NCBI GenBank assembly: GCA_021773075.1
Contig: JAJFKT010000002.1
Span: 1-64,000 of the forward strand
Reading direction: 5' to 3'
DNA length: 64,000 nt
From: Woeseiaceae bacterium
GTDB lineage: Bacteria > Pseudomonadota > Gammaproteobacteria > Steroidobacterales > Woeseiaceae
The notes below the pieces were generated by a model. That model was not told the DNA's origin. It saw only the letters and a list, made by a program, of their open reading frames with translations, and made no database searches. Both the position numbers and the translations under genes were made by a program. Every line of letters starts with the position of its first letter. Position 1 is the stretch's first letter. Shown one piece after another: positions 52,056-61,417 of the stretch.

Positions 52056-53264
52056 CAGATCTTTCAATTCGATTTCCGCGTCGCAGAGTTTGTCTCTATC
52101 GACCGAGGCGCGGGCAGCGATCAGTGCTTTCGACTGTACAAATGCTTTCGGTGAGTTAACCGCGTCGGCAGCGATGATCCTGCCGCCTTTTAGATAAATA
52201 CAGGCAAATGATCGGTCCGCAGGATTGCCGCGGATAACAGCGTCGTCGTAACCTGTCGACAGGCCAGCTATCTGTAATTTCAGATCGTATTGGTCTGACC
52301 AGAACCAGGGAACTTGCGAGTACTGTGAGGTATTGCCACACAGATTACTGACTGCCGTCTTCGCTTGTTCCAACGCATTGTGTACAGACTCAAGTCGAAG
52401 TTGACGGGCATAGATCGAGTTCGGGTGGGAAGTACAATCTCCAACAGCGTAAATATCAGGATCACAGGTTTGGCATTGATCATTGACAACAATACCGTCC
52501 TCTACCTTTAGTCCAGCATCGACCGCGAGTTCAGTGTTGGGAATGATGCCGACGCCAACCACAACGAAATCTGCGGGTATCAATTCACCGTCGGCTGTCT
52601 CGACGGCATCGATTCTGCCATTGCCGCGAAAGGCCGTGATACCGGTTGATAGGCGCAGCTTGACGCCCTGACTTGTGTGCTCGATCTGGTAAAAGTCGGA
52701 TAATTCGGGAGAGACGACGCGACTCATAACCCGGTCGGCCATCTCTACAACGGTGACGTTGAGACCAAGCTTTCGCAATACCGCGGCGACTTCGAGACCG
52801 ATATAACCGGCTCCAACAATCACAACATTCCCCTTGGACTCTACCTCGGCACGAATGCCTTCGACGTCGGCAATGCCGCGCAGGTAATGTACGCCGTCAA
52901 GGTCAGCACCCGCGATCGACAGGCGTCGAACCCGTGAGCCAAGCGCCAGAACCAATTTGTCGTAGGCAATTTCCTCACCGGATTCCGTGTGTATGCTGTT
53001 GTTGTCTCGATCGATACTCGTTATCAAGGTGCCAAGACGCAATTCGATCTGTGGCTCGTCATAAAAACTCGCCGGTTTGACGTACAGGCGTTCGGCCGAC
53101 ATTTCGCCGGCGAGAAACTTTTTGGAAAGTGGTGGGCGTTGATAGGGTAGATGCGGCTCATCACCGACGAGCACAATCTGGCCGGCATATTTTTGTTGCT
53201 TTAGCGACGCAAGCACTTGTCCGGCGGCATGCCCTGCTCCTGCGATAATGATTGTTTCAGGCAA
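52047..53264 (-). CDS. FAD-dependent ferredoxin/rubredoxin reductase
   Basis: A 405-residue flavoprotein with two Rossmann loops: IIIAGAGHAAGQV (FAD, N-terminus) and VVIVGAGYIGLEVAAVL (NAD(P)H, about 147-163). The FAD motif DPDIYAVGDCT comes near 269, and PPLSKKFLAG is typical of putidaredoxin-reductase-like enzymes. These pass electrons from NAD(P)H to a ferredoxin or rubredoxin, often for oxygenases. No ferredoxin or P450 is adjacent, so the partner is unknown. TTG start with GGAG upstream. Confidence 0.88.
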   Translation of the reverse strand: MPETIIIAGAGHAAGQVLASLKQQKYAGQIVLVGDEPHLPYQRPPLSKKFLAGEMSAERLYVKPASFYDEPQIELRLGTLITSIDRDNNSIHTESGEEIAYDKLVLALGSRVRRLSIAGADLDGVHYLRGIADVEGIRAEVESKGNVVIVGAGYIGLEVAAVLRKLGLNVTVVEMADRVMSRVVSPELSDFYQIEHTSQGVKLRLSTGITAFRGNGRIDAVETADGELIPADFVVVGVGIIPNTELAVDAGLKVEDGIVVNDQCQTCDPDIYAVGDCTSHPNSIYARQLRLESVHNALEQAKTAVSNLCGNTSQYSQVPWFWSDQYDLKLQIAGLSTGYDDAVIRGNPADRSFACIYLKGGRIIAADAVNSPKAFVQSKALIAARASVDRDKLCDAEIELKDLSL

Positions 53265-53295
53265 GATTTATCTCCATTTCATAAACAGCAACGAA

Positions 53296-55656
53296 TTATG
53301 CGGGTACCAATGGCCAGAGTATTGGCAGGAGCACCATCACAGCGATAAAAACGACGATCGTCAATGGAACTCCAACTTTTAAATAGTCAACAAATCGGTA
53401 ACCGCCTGGGCCCATGACCAGGATATTCGCTGGATGTGAAATCGGGCTGGTGAAGCTCGCAGAAGCCGCCATCGCCACTGCCATCATAGCCGTTTCCGGC
53501 TGGACGCCCATGTCTGACATCGCGGATAGAACAATTGGCGACATTAGAACGACCAGCGCGGCGGTTGGAATGATCATCGTCGCCATCGCAGTGAGGATAT
53601 ACAGACCCATGATGACTGGCCAGGGACCTGCATCGCCGAGCAGGGTCATTACCTGATTGGCGAGATAGGTTGCCGCACCGCTTTCCTGCATGGCCGTGCC
53701 CAGCGGCAACATCCCGGCGATTAGAAAAATGGCACGCCAGTCAATCGATCGATACGCCTGTTCCATATTCAGGCAGCCACTCAACACCATTATCGTGCCG
53801 CCGATGACCGCGGCGATGGAGATCGGCGCATAACCGAGCATGACGGAGCCGATAACCGCAGCCATGATCAAAGCCGCTAACGGGGCGCGCCTTGTGTCGG
53901 GTGGCTTCTGACCCAGTGGAGTTAGAACCAGGAAGTCCGAATCCGATGACAGCAATTGCAGGCGATCGCGCGGGCCCAACAGCAACAGTGCGTCGCCGAT
54001 TTGTAGTCGCTCATCCGCGAACTCGGTACTAATAGTTTCACCTTCACGCCAAATTCCAGCGAGCTCAATGCCATAACGCTCACGAAAATTGAGTTCACCG
54101 ACCGTTTTTCCGGCCAGCGATGTTCTAGGATCCAGCGTCGCATCCATAAGCGTCAGTCGTTCGGATTCCAATGAGCCGAGGTTGCCCGGCACTTTCGTAT
54201 CGATTTCCAATTCCTGCATGCCGCGTAATACATTGAGGTCACTTTGCTGGCCCTCGATAAGCAGTAGATCGCGACCGAGTAGAACCTCGTCGCCACGCGG
54301 CATAGTCATCAACTCGCCATCACGAAATATGGCAAGTACACGAAAGTCGAACACATCTGCGAGACGGCTTTTCTTTAGCGTTTCGCCAGCAAGGTCACTG
54401 TCCTTGGGGATTTTGACAACAAACATACGCTCGTCTGTTTGGTGAGTCTCATGCAGTTGTTCGGGCGAATAAAGCTGGACGTCTTGAAAGTCGGAAAATT
54501 TTTCCAGCTGCGCGATCGACTCACTTTCGCCCTGTACAAGAACGCGATCTCCGGCTTTGATCGGCACGTATGCGAGATTGGTGAGTCGATACTGCCCTTT
54601 ACGCATAATGCCAACGACAGCAACATCGAATCGAGTTCTAAATGCAACGTGTCGGATTAGCTCAGAGACAGTTGCCGATCCCTCTGTAATAACGACCGAT
54701 GCGTATACAACTTTTGACGCGACCATGGACTTCAAGACGGAGGATTCACGCTCAATGAGCAAATCGCTCCAGCGTCGCAATTCACGAAACTGGTCGATAC
54801 GACCCTGCACCAATAAGCCATCGCCGCCGCGAATTACTGTTTGCCGCCTTGGGAGCGTTTCGTTTCGGCCATCGCGAAGCAGGGACAGAATAATCAGTCC
54901 TGTCGATGCACCAATCCGCGTTTCGGCGAGCGTCTTGCCCACGAGCACGGAATGCATTGGTACGTGCAGCATGAACGTGCGTTCCTGCAGTTTATATTGC
55001 GCTCGCAGGCTGCGCTGGCTGACGTGCTTGTCTCGCGGAGACTCGATTTTCGGCAGCAGGAAGCGCCCGCCAATGACAACGAACAAGACACCGATGATCA
55101 TTACGACACCACCGAGCGGTGTGAAATCGAACAATGCGAAAGGTTCGTACCCTCCCAGGACCAGCGACTCGCTGATCAACAGGTTAGGCGGTGTTCCGAT
55201 CAATGTCATTAGCCCACCGAGCAATGTCGAGTAAGCGAGTGGCATCAATAGTCGGGAGGCAGCGACACCGGTTCGGCGCGCGACTTCAACAACGACCGGC
55301 AACATCAACGCAGCGACGCCGATATTGTTCATGAAAGCTGAAAGCACGGCACCGGTCACCATGATGACGAAGATAAGCGTGACTTCGCTATTACCTCCAA
55401 GGCGCATCACCTGCCGGCCGATGATGTCGGCTATGCCAGTACGTGTGAGGCCCTCGCTGAGGATAAACATGGCCCAGACAGTAATAACGGCAGTGTTGCT
55501 GAAGCCGGCGAAGGCCTGATTTACGTCGATTTGCTGCGCGATATACAGCGAACCGAGAACCAGGAGAGCCACGACATCCATACGAATGACTTCGCTGATA
55601 AAAAGTATCAGCGATACAACCAGTATGCCGAGCACCAGTAAGATATCAGGCGTCAT
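53296..55656 (-). CDS. SLC13-family transporter with four RCK_C (TrkA-C) domains
   Basis: A 786-residue membrane protein. The N-terminal half of the SLC13/DASS fold spans about 1-200 (GGLMTLIGTPPNLLISESL is its SNT-type signature). Four consecutive RCK_C-like modules follow at about 220-590, seen from LHVPMHSVLVGKTLAETRIG, SELIRHVAFRTRFDVAVVGI, VKIPKDSDLAGETLKKSRLA and MDATLDPRTSLAGKTVGEL. The second transporter half is at about 595-786 (IIPTAALVVLMSPIVLSAM). Substrate is not known; relatives move sulfate or dicarboxylates. No operon partner. Confidence 0.88.
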   Translation of the reverse strand: MTPDILLVLGILVVSLILFISEVIRMDVVALLVLGSLYIAQQIDVNQAFAGFSNTAVITVWAMFILSEGLTRTGIADIIGRQVMRLGGNSEVTLIFVIMVTGAVLSAFMNNIGVAALMLPVVVEVARRTGVAASRLLMPLAYSTLLGGLMTLIGTPPNLLISESLVLGGYEPFALFDFTPLGGVVMIIGVLFVVIGGRFLLPKIESPRDKHVSQRSLRAQYKLQERTFMLHVPMHSVLVGKTLAETRIGASTGLIILSLLRDGRNETLPRRQTVIRGGDGLLVQGRIDQFRELRRWSDLLIERESSVLKSMVASKVVYASVVITEGSATVSELIRHVAFRTRFDVAVVGIMRKGQYRLTNLAYVPIKAGDRVLVQGESESIAQLEKFSDFQDVQLYSPEQLHETHQTDERMFVVKIPKDSDLAGETLKKSRLADVFDFRVLAIFRDGELMTMPRGDEVLLGRDLLLIEGQQSDLNVLRGMQELEIDTKVPGNLGSLESERLTLMDATLDPRTSLAGKTVGELNFRERYGIELAGIWREGETISTEFADERLQIGDALLLLGPRDRLQLLSSDSDFLVLTPLGQKPPDTRRAPLAALIMAAVIGSVMLGYAPISIAAVIGGTIMVLSGCLNMEQAYRSIDWRAIFLIAGMLPLGTAMQESGAATYLANQVMTLLGDAGPWPVIMGLYILTAMATMIIPTAALVVLMSPIVLSAMSDMGVQPETAMMAVAMAASASFTSPISHPANILVMGPGGYRFVDYLKVGVPLTIVVFIAVMVLLPILWPLVPA

Positions 55657-55766
55657 GCATTCACTCTTCGATGTCTTGCAGTTTCAATACAGGATTCAAC
55701 CCGTTTATACACGACCTGACGTAACATAGTAACGAGTGCTGCGTTGGCGGCGTCTGCAATAGATTC

Positions 55767-56645
55767 ATGAGTCACCCTGGCAAGTATATCTCTGGCACCG
55801 CAATGCGAGCACAGTCGCTAAACATCCGCGGCGTGGAATACCATATTAACGAGTGGGGTGACTTCGATGCGCCCCTGATTTTCTATCTGCACGGCTGGGC
55901 TGACACCGGCTCGACGTTCCAGTTCGTCGTCGACGCGCTTACATCCCGGTGGCGGGTTATCGCTCCGGACTGGCGTGGTTTTGGGCGCAGCACAACGTAT
56001 CGTGAAGCCTACTGGTTTCCCGACTATCTGGCGGACCTGCACGAAATTCTGAATCACTATTCGCCGGATACGCCCGTGCGGCTGGTCGGTCATAGTATGG
56101 GTGGCAATGTCGGTTCGCTATACGCGGGAACAATGCCGGAACGAGTCAAAGCGATTGTCAACGTAGAGGGATTCGGTTTGCCAGATTCAGACCCTGTCGA
56201 CGCGCCGGAGCGATACCGTCAATGGCTGACGGCCAGTGGAGTGAGACCGACATTCACAAGCTACCCCGATTTCGATAGCCTGGCGGCGAGAGTCATGAAG
56301 CGAAGCCCGGCACTCAGCGCGGAGCAGGCAGACTTCGTCGCACGCCAGTGGGCTTGTGACGATGGTGGGTCTATACGGCTGCGCGCCGATCCCAATCATA
56401 AATTGCCCAACCCGGTCTTATACCGTCGCGCTGAAGCTGAAGCTTGTTGGCGAAACATCAGAGCCAGAGTGCTTCTTGTTTGTGGCACCAGCAGCCCATT
56501 TGCACAGCAATTCGGCGATCCTGAGTCATTGCCGTTTCCGAACAGCCGGACTTGCTCGATCTCTGGCGTTGGGCACATGCTTCACTTTGAAGCTGCGGAA
56601 CGTCTGGCCCACGCATTAGAGGAATTTTTCAAGAAACCCTTGTAA
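55767..56645 (+). CDS. Alpha/beta hydrolase
   Basis: A 292-residue serine hydrolase. FYLHGWADTGSTFQF (about 38-52) is the oxyanion part, the nucleophile sits in LVGHSMGGNVGSLYAG (Ser about 111), and the histidine in SGVGHMLHFEAAERLA (about 274). The acidic residue is likely Asp253 in FGDPE. The ATG at 55767 is used; MRAQSLNIRG at 55803 is an alternative. No substrate indicated. The helicase gene begins 47 bp later behind its own SOS promoter. Confidence 0.85.
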   Translation: MSHPGKYISGTAMRAQSLNIRGVEYHINEWGDFDAPLIFYLHGWADTGSTFQFVVDALTSRWRVIAPDWRGFGRSTTYREAYWFPDYLADLHEILNHYSPDTPVRLVGHSMGGNVGSLYAGTMPERVKAIVNVEGFGLPDSDPVDAPERYRQWLTASGVRPTFTSYPDFDSLAARVMKRSPALSAEQADFVARQWACDDGGSIRLRADPNHKLPNPVLYRRAEAEACWRNIRARVLLVCGTSSPFAQQFGDPESLPFPNSRTCSISGVGHMLHFEAAERLAHALEEFFKKPL

Positions 56646-56673
56646 ATATATACAGTACTGTATACAAATACAG
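56640..56673 (+). promoter_or_regulatory. LexA (SOS) box overlapping a promoter for the UvrD-like helicase
   Basis: CTGT at 56658-56661 and ACAG at 56670-56673 are separated by exactly 8 bases (CTGT-ATACAAAT-ACAG), matching the gammaproteobacterial LexA consensus. A TTGTAA/TACAAA pair with 17-bp spacing (56640-56668) would be the promoter it covers. A second palindrome TACAGTACTGTA overlaps it at 56651-56662. Confidence 0.75.
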
Positions 56674-56692
56674 ACCTTTACGAGGGACTCCA

Positions 56693-58792
56693 GTGCAGGT
56701 TGCCGAACAGACTTTCGACCATTTGGGCATGCTGAACCCGGCGCAGCGGCAGGCTGCTGAATACGGTGAATTGATGCCCGACAATAGCTTCTCGTCCGGG
56801 CCACTGCTGGTCATTGCCGGTGCTGGAACGGGCAAGACCATGACTTTGGCGCATCGCGTCGCGCATCTCGTCATATCCGGGGTAAGTCCGGAACGAATCC
56901 TGTTGCTGACATTTACGCGTCGTGCTTCACAGGAAATGACACGGCGAGTTGAATCGATAGTAAGGGGAGCAACTGTAGGGCTGGGCGCGCCGCCACTGCC
57001 ATCCGGCGGGCTTCCCTGGTCCGGTACTTTTCATTCCATTGGCAATCGCTTGTTGCGCCGCTTTGCACACAACCTTGGATTGGACCCCGGATTCTCCGTA
57101 CTTGATCGGGGCGATGCTGCGGACATGCTGGATGTTGTTCGCCACGAGCTGCAACTGACACGAACATCGCGACGTTTCCCGAAGAAAGATACCTGTCTCG
57201 CCATCTACTCACGCTGCGTAAATACGGGGCGGCAGCTTTCTGAAACGCTGGACAAAGTTTATCCATGGTGTGCGGACTGGTCTGACGAATTGGCGGAGCT
57301 GTTTCGGCATTTTGTTTTGCGCAAGCAGCAAAGCCAGACCCTCGATTACGACGATTTGCTTCTCTATTGGAGTCACCTCGTTGCCGAAAAGGAGTTTGCC
57401 GAGCAAATCGGATCATCGTTCGACCACGTTTTGGTTGACGAATATCAGGATACGAATCTCGTGCAGGCAAATATCCTGAATGCGCTGAAACCGGATGGCA
57501 ACGGCATGACGGTCGTTGGTGACGACGCACAATCGATCTATTCATTTCGTGCGGCGAATGTTGAAAATATTCTCGGTTTTCCGGATCAATATATGCCGTC
57601 CGCACAAGTAATTACGCTTGAGCAAAATTATCGCTCAACCCAGCCCATACTGGATTGCGCAAATCGTTTGATCGCCGAAAGCGAGCGGCAAAATCGCAAG
57701 AATCTTTTTTCCGAACGCCGGGACGGTGGCAAACCCTGCTATGTCACCGTGGAAGATGGTGACACTGAAGCAGAGTACGTCGTTAACTCTATACTGGATA
57801 ATCGTGAGCATGGTATGCGCTTGATGGACCAGGCTGTATTGTTTCGCGGCTCGCATCACAGTGATCGTCTCGAACTGGAACTGGTGCGGCGCAATATTCC
57901 GTATGTGAAATACGGTGGCCTGAAGTTTTTAGAAGCTGCACACGTTAAGGATTTGTTGTCAGTATTGAAGTGGGCAGAAAACCCGAAGAATGAAGTTGCC
58001 GCTTTTCGCGTGCTGAAAATGCTACCGGGTATGGGCCCTGCCAATGCGACTCGTTGTTTTGAACAACTGACCGTCGGAGACTATTTGTTTTCAGCGTTGC
58101 GCGCGTTCCGCGCTCCGGCCGCAACGAATAACGAGTGGCCAGCGTTTTGCAATTTGCTCGAATCGCTTGCCAACTCCGATGATGGCGAGCACGGCTGGCA
58201 ATCGCAGCTCGCGGCGGTGCGCCGATGGTATCAACCACATCTGGAACGATTGTATGACGGACTGGATACTCGTGAGGCTGATCTTGAACAGCTGGAACAA
58301 ATATCGGGCCGTTATCCGACGCGGGAGCGCTTTCTAACCGAGCTGACACTGGATCCGCCGTCGGCAGCGGGGGACCTGGCTGGCGATCCGATGCTGGATG
58401 AAGACTACCTGGTCTTGTCCACCGTGCATTCGGCGAAGGGCCAGGAATGGGAGTCGGTCTATGTTTTGAATGTATCCGATGGCAACTTCCCGTCAGAGTT
58501 TGCGACCGGAAAACCGGAAATGATCGAAGAGGAAAGGCGTCTCCTATACGTAGCCATGACACGAGCGAAGCAATCTCTGTCCTTGCTTGCGCCGCTGCGC
58601 TATCACGTAACGCAGCAACGCCGGGATGGGGATAAGCATGTTTACGGCGCGCGCAGTCGTTTCATGACGGACCCGATGCTGGCGACAATGGAGAAAAAAT
58701 TCGAGGGGCGTCCGGAGTCGACCGCCGGGCAGTTTGCGACGCGTTCTGACCGGCAAATTGATGTTGCCTCTCGTATGCGCGATATGTGGTAA
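56693..58792 (+). CDS. UvrD/Rep-like superfamily 1 DNA helicase, SOS-controlled
   Basis: A 699-residue SF1A helicase. Motif I AGAGTGKT (about 42-49), Ia TFTRRASQEM, II VLVDEYQDTN (about 247-256), III VVGDDAQSIYSFR, IV EQNYRS, V VSTVHSAKGQEWE (about 570) and VI EERRLLYVAMTRAK (about 613-626) are all present. It is close to UvrD/Rep/PcrA in size and fold but not clearly uvrD itself. The GTG start has GAGGG upstream. The LexA box 20 bp before that makes DNA-damage induction likely. It ends in a hairpin. Confidence 0.9.
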   Translation: MQVAEQTFDHLGMLNPAQRQAAEYGELMPDNSFSSGPLLVIAGAGTGKTMTLAHRVAHLVISGVSPERILLLTFTRRASQEMTRRVESIVRGATVGLGAPPLPSGGLPWSGTFHSIGNRLLRRFAHNLGLDPGFSVLDRGDAADMLDVVRHELQLTRTSRRFPKKDTCLAIYSRCVNTGRQLSETLDKVYPWCADWSDELAELFRHFVLRKQQSQTLDYDDLLLYWSHLVAEKEFAEQIGSSFDHVLVDEYQDTNLVQANILNALKPDGNGMTVVGDDAQSIYSFRAANVENILGFPDQYMPSAQVITLEQNYRSTQPILDCANRLIAESERQNRKNLFSERRDGGKPCYVTVEDGDTEAEYVVNSILDNREHGMRLMDQAVLFRGSHHSDRLELELVRRNIPYVKYGGLKFLEAAHVKDLLSVLKWAENPKNEVAAFRVLKMLPGMGPANATRCFEQLTVGDYLFSALRAFRAPAATNNEWPAFCNLLESLANSDDGEHGWQSQLAAVRRWYQPHLERLYDGLDTREADLEQLEQISGRYPTRERFLTELTLDPPSAAGDLAGDPMLDEDYLVLSTVHSAKGQEWESVYVLNVSDGNFPSEFATGKPEMIEEERRLLYVAMTRAKQSLSLLAPLRYHVTQQRRDGDKHVYGARSRFMTDPMLATMEKKFEGRPESTAGQFATRSDRQIDVASRMRDMW

Positions 58793-58822
58793 AAAAATGG
58801 CGGTGGCTGATGCCACCGCCAT
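58790..58822 (-). terminator. Hairpin after the helicase gene; T-run faces the minus strand
   Basis: ATGGCGGTGGC (58797-58807) pairs perfectly with 58812-58822, loop TGAT. The seven As at 58791-58797 precede it, so on the minus strand the stem is followed by Ts; the plus strand lacks them. It may therefore end a minus-strand transcript reading past ilvA, or work poorly for the helicase. From there to 59032 (210 bp) I see no gene. Confidence 0.6.
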
Positions 58823-59032
58823 TCAGTACGAAACAAACAGCATAAGGGATATCTAGTTTGTTACGTCAACCTAAAGCAATTTTCCAGATCATGGTCGCTT
58901 TCGCGTTTTCCATGATTATTTGATGTTCGAGACGCAGAAAAGGTTGCAAACATATTGGAATAAGGCGACTTTATTTTTCCGCTCCTACGTTACAGTTGCA
59001 ACTACTCACCGCAACACTGAGATGAGGTGTAT

Positions 59033-59794
59033 ATGGTCGGAAATAGCGCACAACGTGATCAATCATCGGACGAAGAATGGGCTTTGCGAGTTGACCTTGC
59101 TGCCTGTTATCGGGCGATCGCCATGTACGGTTGGGATGATCTGGTTTTCACGCACGTTTCAGCGCGAATTCCAGGGACTGATGATCATTTTCTGATTAAT
59201 GCCTACGGCATGATGTTTGAGGAAATAACGGCCAGCAGTCTGTTAAAGATCGATTTGAGCGGCAACAAACTTGTCGAGTCGCCTTTCGACATCAATCCAG
59301 CGGGGTTTGTTATTCACAGTGCTGTGCACGAAGTTCGACACGACGCTGCTTGCGTAATACATACGCATACGAAAGCGGGCGTCGCCGTATCCGCACAGGC
59401 TGACGGCTTGCTGCCAATTTCACAGACTTCATTATTTCCGTACGCGACACTTGCTTATCACAGCTATGAGGGTGTTGCGCTCAACGAGGATGAGAAGCTA
59501 CGGCTGGTGGCGGATCTGGGTAGCATGAACGCGATGATTTTGCGAAATCACGGATTGTTGACGGCAGGAGCGACCGTGGCCGATGCGTTCCTATTGATGT
59601 ACTTGCTCGAAACCGCATGCCAGATTCAGGTCATGGCGCAATCGTCGGGCGGTGAGCTGATCCAGGTGCCAGCACCCATCGTCGACGGAATTCAGGCGCA
59701 GGCGGAGCAGGTTACCAAGGGACTGGGCGGCGCGTTAGTCTGGCCCGGACTATTGCGCAAACTTGATAGACGTGACCCGTCTTTTCGCGACTGA
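59033..59794 (+). CDS. Class II aldolase/adducin family protein
   Basis: A 253-residue protein of the class II aldolase/adducin fold, like fuculose-phosphate aldolase. The zinc ligands are in VIHTHTKAGVA (about 103-113) and RNHGLLTAG (about 163-171), and SARIPG and GMMFEEIT mark the N-terminal part. The ATG at 59033 has GAGG 5 bases before it; an in-frame GTG two codons up is less well placed. The substrate cannot be stated, and several adducin-like bacterial proteins lack aldolase activity. It is convergent with ilvA, 4 bp apart. Confidence 0.85.
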   Translation: MVGNSAQRDQSSDEEWALRVDLAACYRAIAMYGWDDLVFTHVSARIPGTDDHFLINAYGMMFEEITASSLLKIDLSGNKLVESPFDINPAGFVIHSAVHEVRHDAACVIHTHTKAGVAVSAQADGLLPISQTSLFPYATLAYHSYEGVALNEDEKLRLVADLGSMNAMILRNHGLLTAGATVADAFLLMYLLETACQIQVMAQSSGGELIQVPAPIVDGIQAQAEQVTKGLGGALVWPGLLRKLDRRDPSFRD

Positions 59795-59798
59795 GCGG

Positions 59799-61316
59799 CT
59801 ACGAAAGAAACATTGTGTAAGCCGGGTTGCTGCTCTCTTCCCAGTGCGCGTAGCCCAGTTTTTCGAGATGTGATTCGAGCTCGTCCTTATCAGATTCCGG
59901 AACATCAATACCCGCCAGTACGCGGCCGTAATCGGAGCCGTGATTTCTATAATGAAACAGGCTGATGTTCCAGTCGGTTCCGATTGCGTTCAGAAAGTCG
60001 AGTAATGCGCCGGGGCGTTCCGGAAATTCGAAGCGGAACAAGCGTTCGTTTTTTACTTCTGCAGAATGACCACCAACCATGTGTCGGACGTGCAGCTTGG
60101 CGAGTTCGTTATCGCTAAGATCAGCGGCCGGAAACCCCGCGACAGAAATCTCACCCAAGAGCAATTCGGCCTCGCCCTCACCGCCGGCGATTTGCACGCC
60201 AACAAAAATATGTGCTTTCTTCGCGTCGGCGTAGCGGTAGTTGAACTCGGTTATACCGCGACGGCCGAGGACCTCGCAGAATTTTTTGAAACTACCAGGC
60301 CGCTCCGGTATTTCAGCTGCGATCAGCATCTCGGTTTGATCGCCGATAGCGGCACGTTCCGCAATGTGCCGTAAGCGGTCGAAATTGACGTTTGCACCAC
60401 AACTAATGGTTACAAAGGTTTGACCGCTGATGTCGTGTTCTGCAATGTATTTTTTGACGCCAGCTACCGCGAGGCCGCCGGCAGGTTCGACGATAGAACG
60501 CGTGTCTTCAAATATGTCCCGAATGGCAGCACAGCACTGATCTGTGTCAACAGTGATGACCTCGTCGACAAATTCCTGGCAGAGCCTGAATGTCTCGTCG
60601 CCAACACGACGCACAGCGACGCCATCTGCGAAAATACCGACATGGTCAAGCGATACCGGCTCGCCGGCGGCGAGCGAGTCGCGCATTGCCGCGGAATCGT
60701 CGGGCTCGACGCCGATGATTCGAATGTTCGGGTTTTGTAGTTTTATGCAGGTCGCGATGCCGGCAATCAGGCCACCACCGCCGATCGGCACAAATACCGC
60801 GTCGATGTCGCCTTCAGCTTGTTGAAGAATTTCGGCGCCGATCGTTCCCTGCCCGGCGATAACAGCCGGATCGTCGAAGGGATGAATAAAGACCAGTGAT
60901 TGCTGTTCTTCAAGTTCGCGCGCATGCGCGTACGCATCGTCGTATGCATCGCCTCGCAACACCACTTCACCACCAAGCGCTCGTACCGCTTCCACCTTGA
61001 TGGTGGGCGTTGTGACTGGCATCACAATGACGGCTCGAACGCTGCGTTTTCTCGCGGCGAGTGCAACTCCTTGCGCATGATTGCCGGCGGAGCTGCAAAT
61101 CACACCATTTGTCAGCTCAACGTCAGTTAGACCGGCGATCTTGTTATAGGCGCCGCGCAACTTAAATGAAAACACGGGCTGCAGATCCTCGCGCTTCATC
61201 AAAATGCGGTTATTAAGACGGCCAGACAGAGTGCTGGCCAGTTCAAGCGGTGTTTTGATCGCCACGTCATAAACTTTCGCGTCGCGTATCAACTGGAGGT
61301 ATTCGTTGCTCTTCAT
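59799..61316 (-). CDS. ilvA: Threonine ammonia-lyase, biosynthetic
   Basis: Deaminates threonine to 2-oxobutanoate, the first step to isoleucine. The 505-residue chain has the PLP lysine in VFSFKLRGAYNK (about 45-56), CSSAGNHAQGVALAA (about 73), the glycine-rich phosphate loop VPIGGGGLIAGI, and two ACT-like regulatory repeats at about 320-400 and 415-500 (EIPERPGSFKKF, EFPERPGALLDF). Isoleucine inhibition is inferred from those. The ATG at 61316 aligns with E. coli IlvA; a TTG at 61370 would add 18 residues. No other ilv genes are here. Confidence 0.95.
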   Translation of the reverse strand: MKSNEYLQLIRDAKVYDVAIKTPLELASTLSGRLNNRILMKREDLQPVFSFKLRGAYNKIAGLTDVELTNGVICSSAGNHAQGVALAARKRSVRAVIVMPVTTPTIKVEAVRALGGEVVLRGDAYDDAYAHARELEEQQSLVFIHPFDDPAVIAGQGTIGAEILQQAEGDIDAVFVPIGGGGLIAGIATCIKLQNPNIRIIGVEPDDSAAMRDSLAAGEPVSLDHVGIFADGVAVRRVGDETFRLCQEFVDEVITVDTDQCCAAIRDIFEDTRSIVEPAGGLAVAGVKKYIAEHDISGQTFVTISCGANVNFDRLRHIAERAAIGDQTEMLIAAEIPERPGSFKKFCEVLGRRGITEFNYRYADAKKAHIFVGVQIAGGEGEAELLLGEISVAGFPAADLSDNELAKLHVRHMVGGHSAEVKNERLFRFEFPERPGALLDFLNAIGTDWNISLFHYRNHGSDYGRVLAGIDVPESDKDELESHLEKLGYAHWEESSNPAYTMFLS

Positions 61317-61417
61317 CTCGCGGTTATCGCATACCGCGAGATCATCCGCAAAGGTAGCATTGGTAATCAATCAGCCAGCCTCTCATAATGCAGATTCGAT
61401 GCAGCAGGAATGATGCC

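Noticed and set aside
58920..59195. 91-codon frame overlapping the aldolase gene
   Set aside because: No ribosome site or domain, and it runs out of frame over conserved aldolase sequence.
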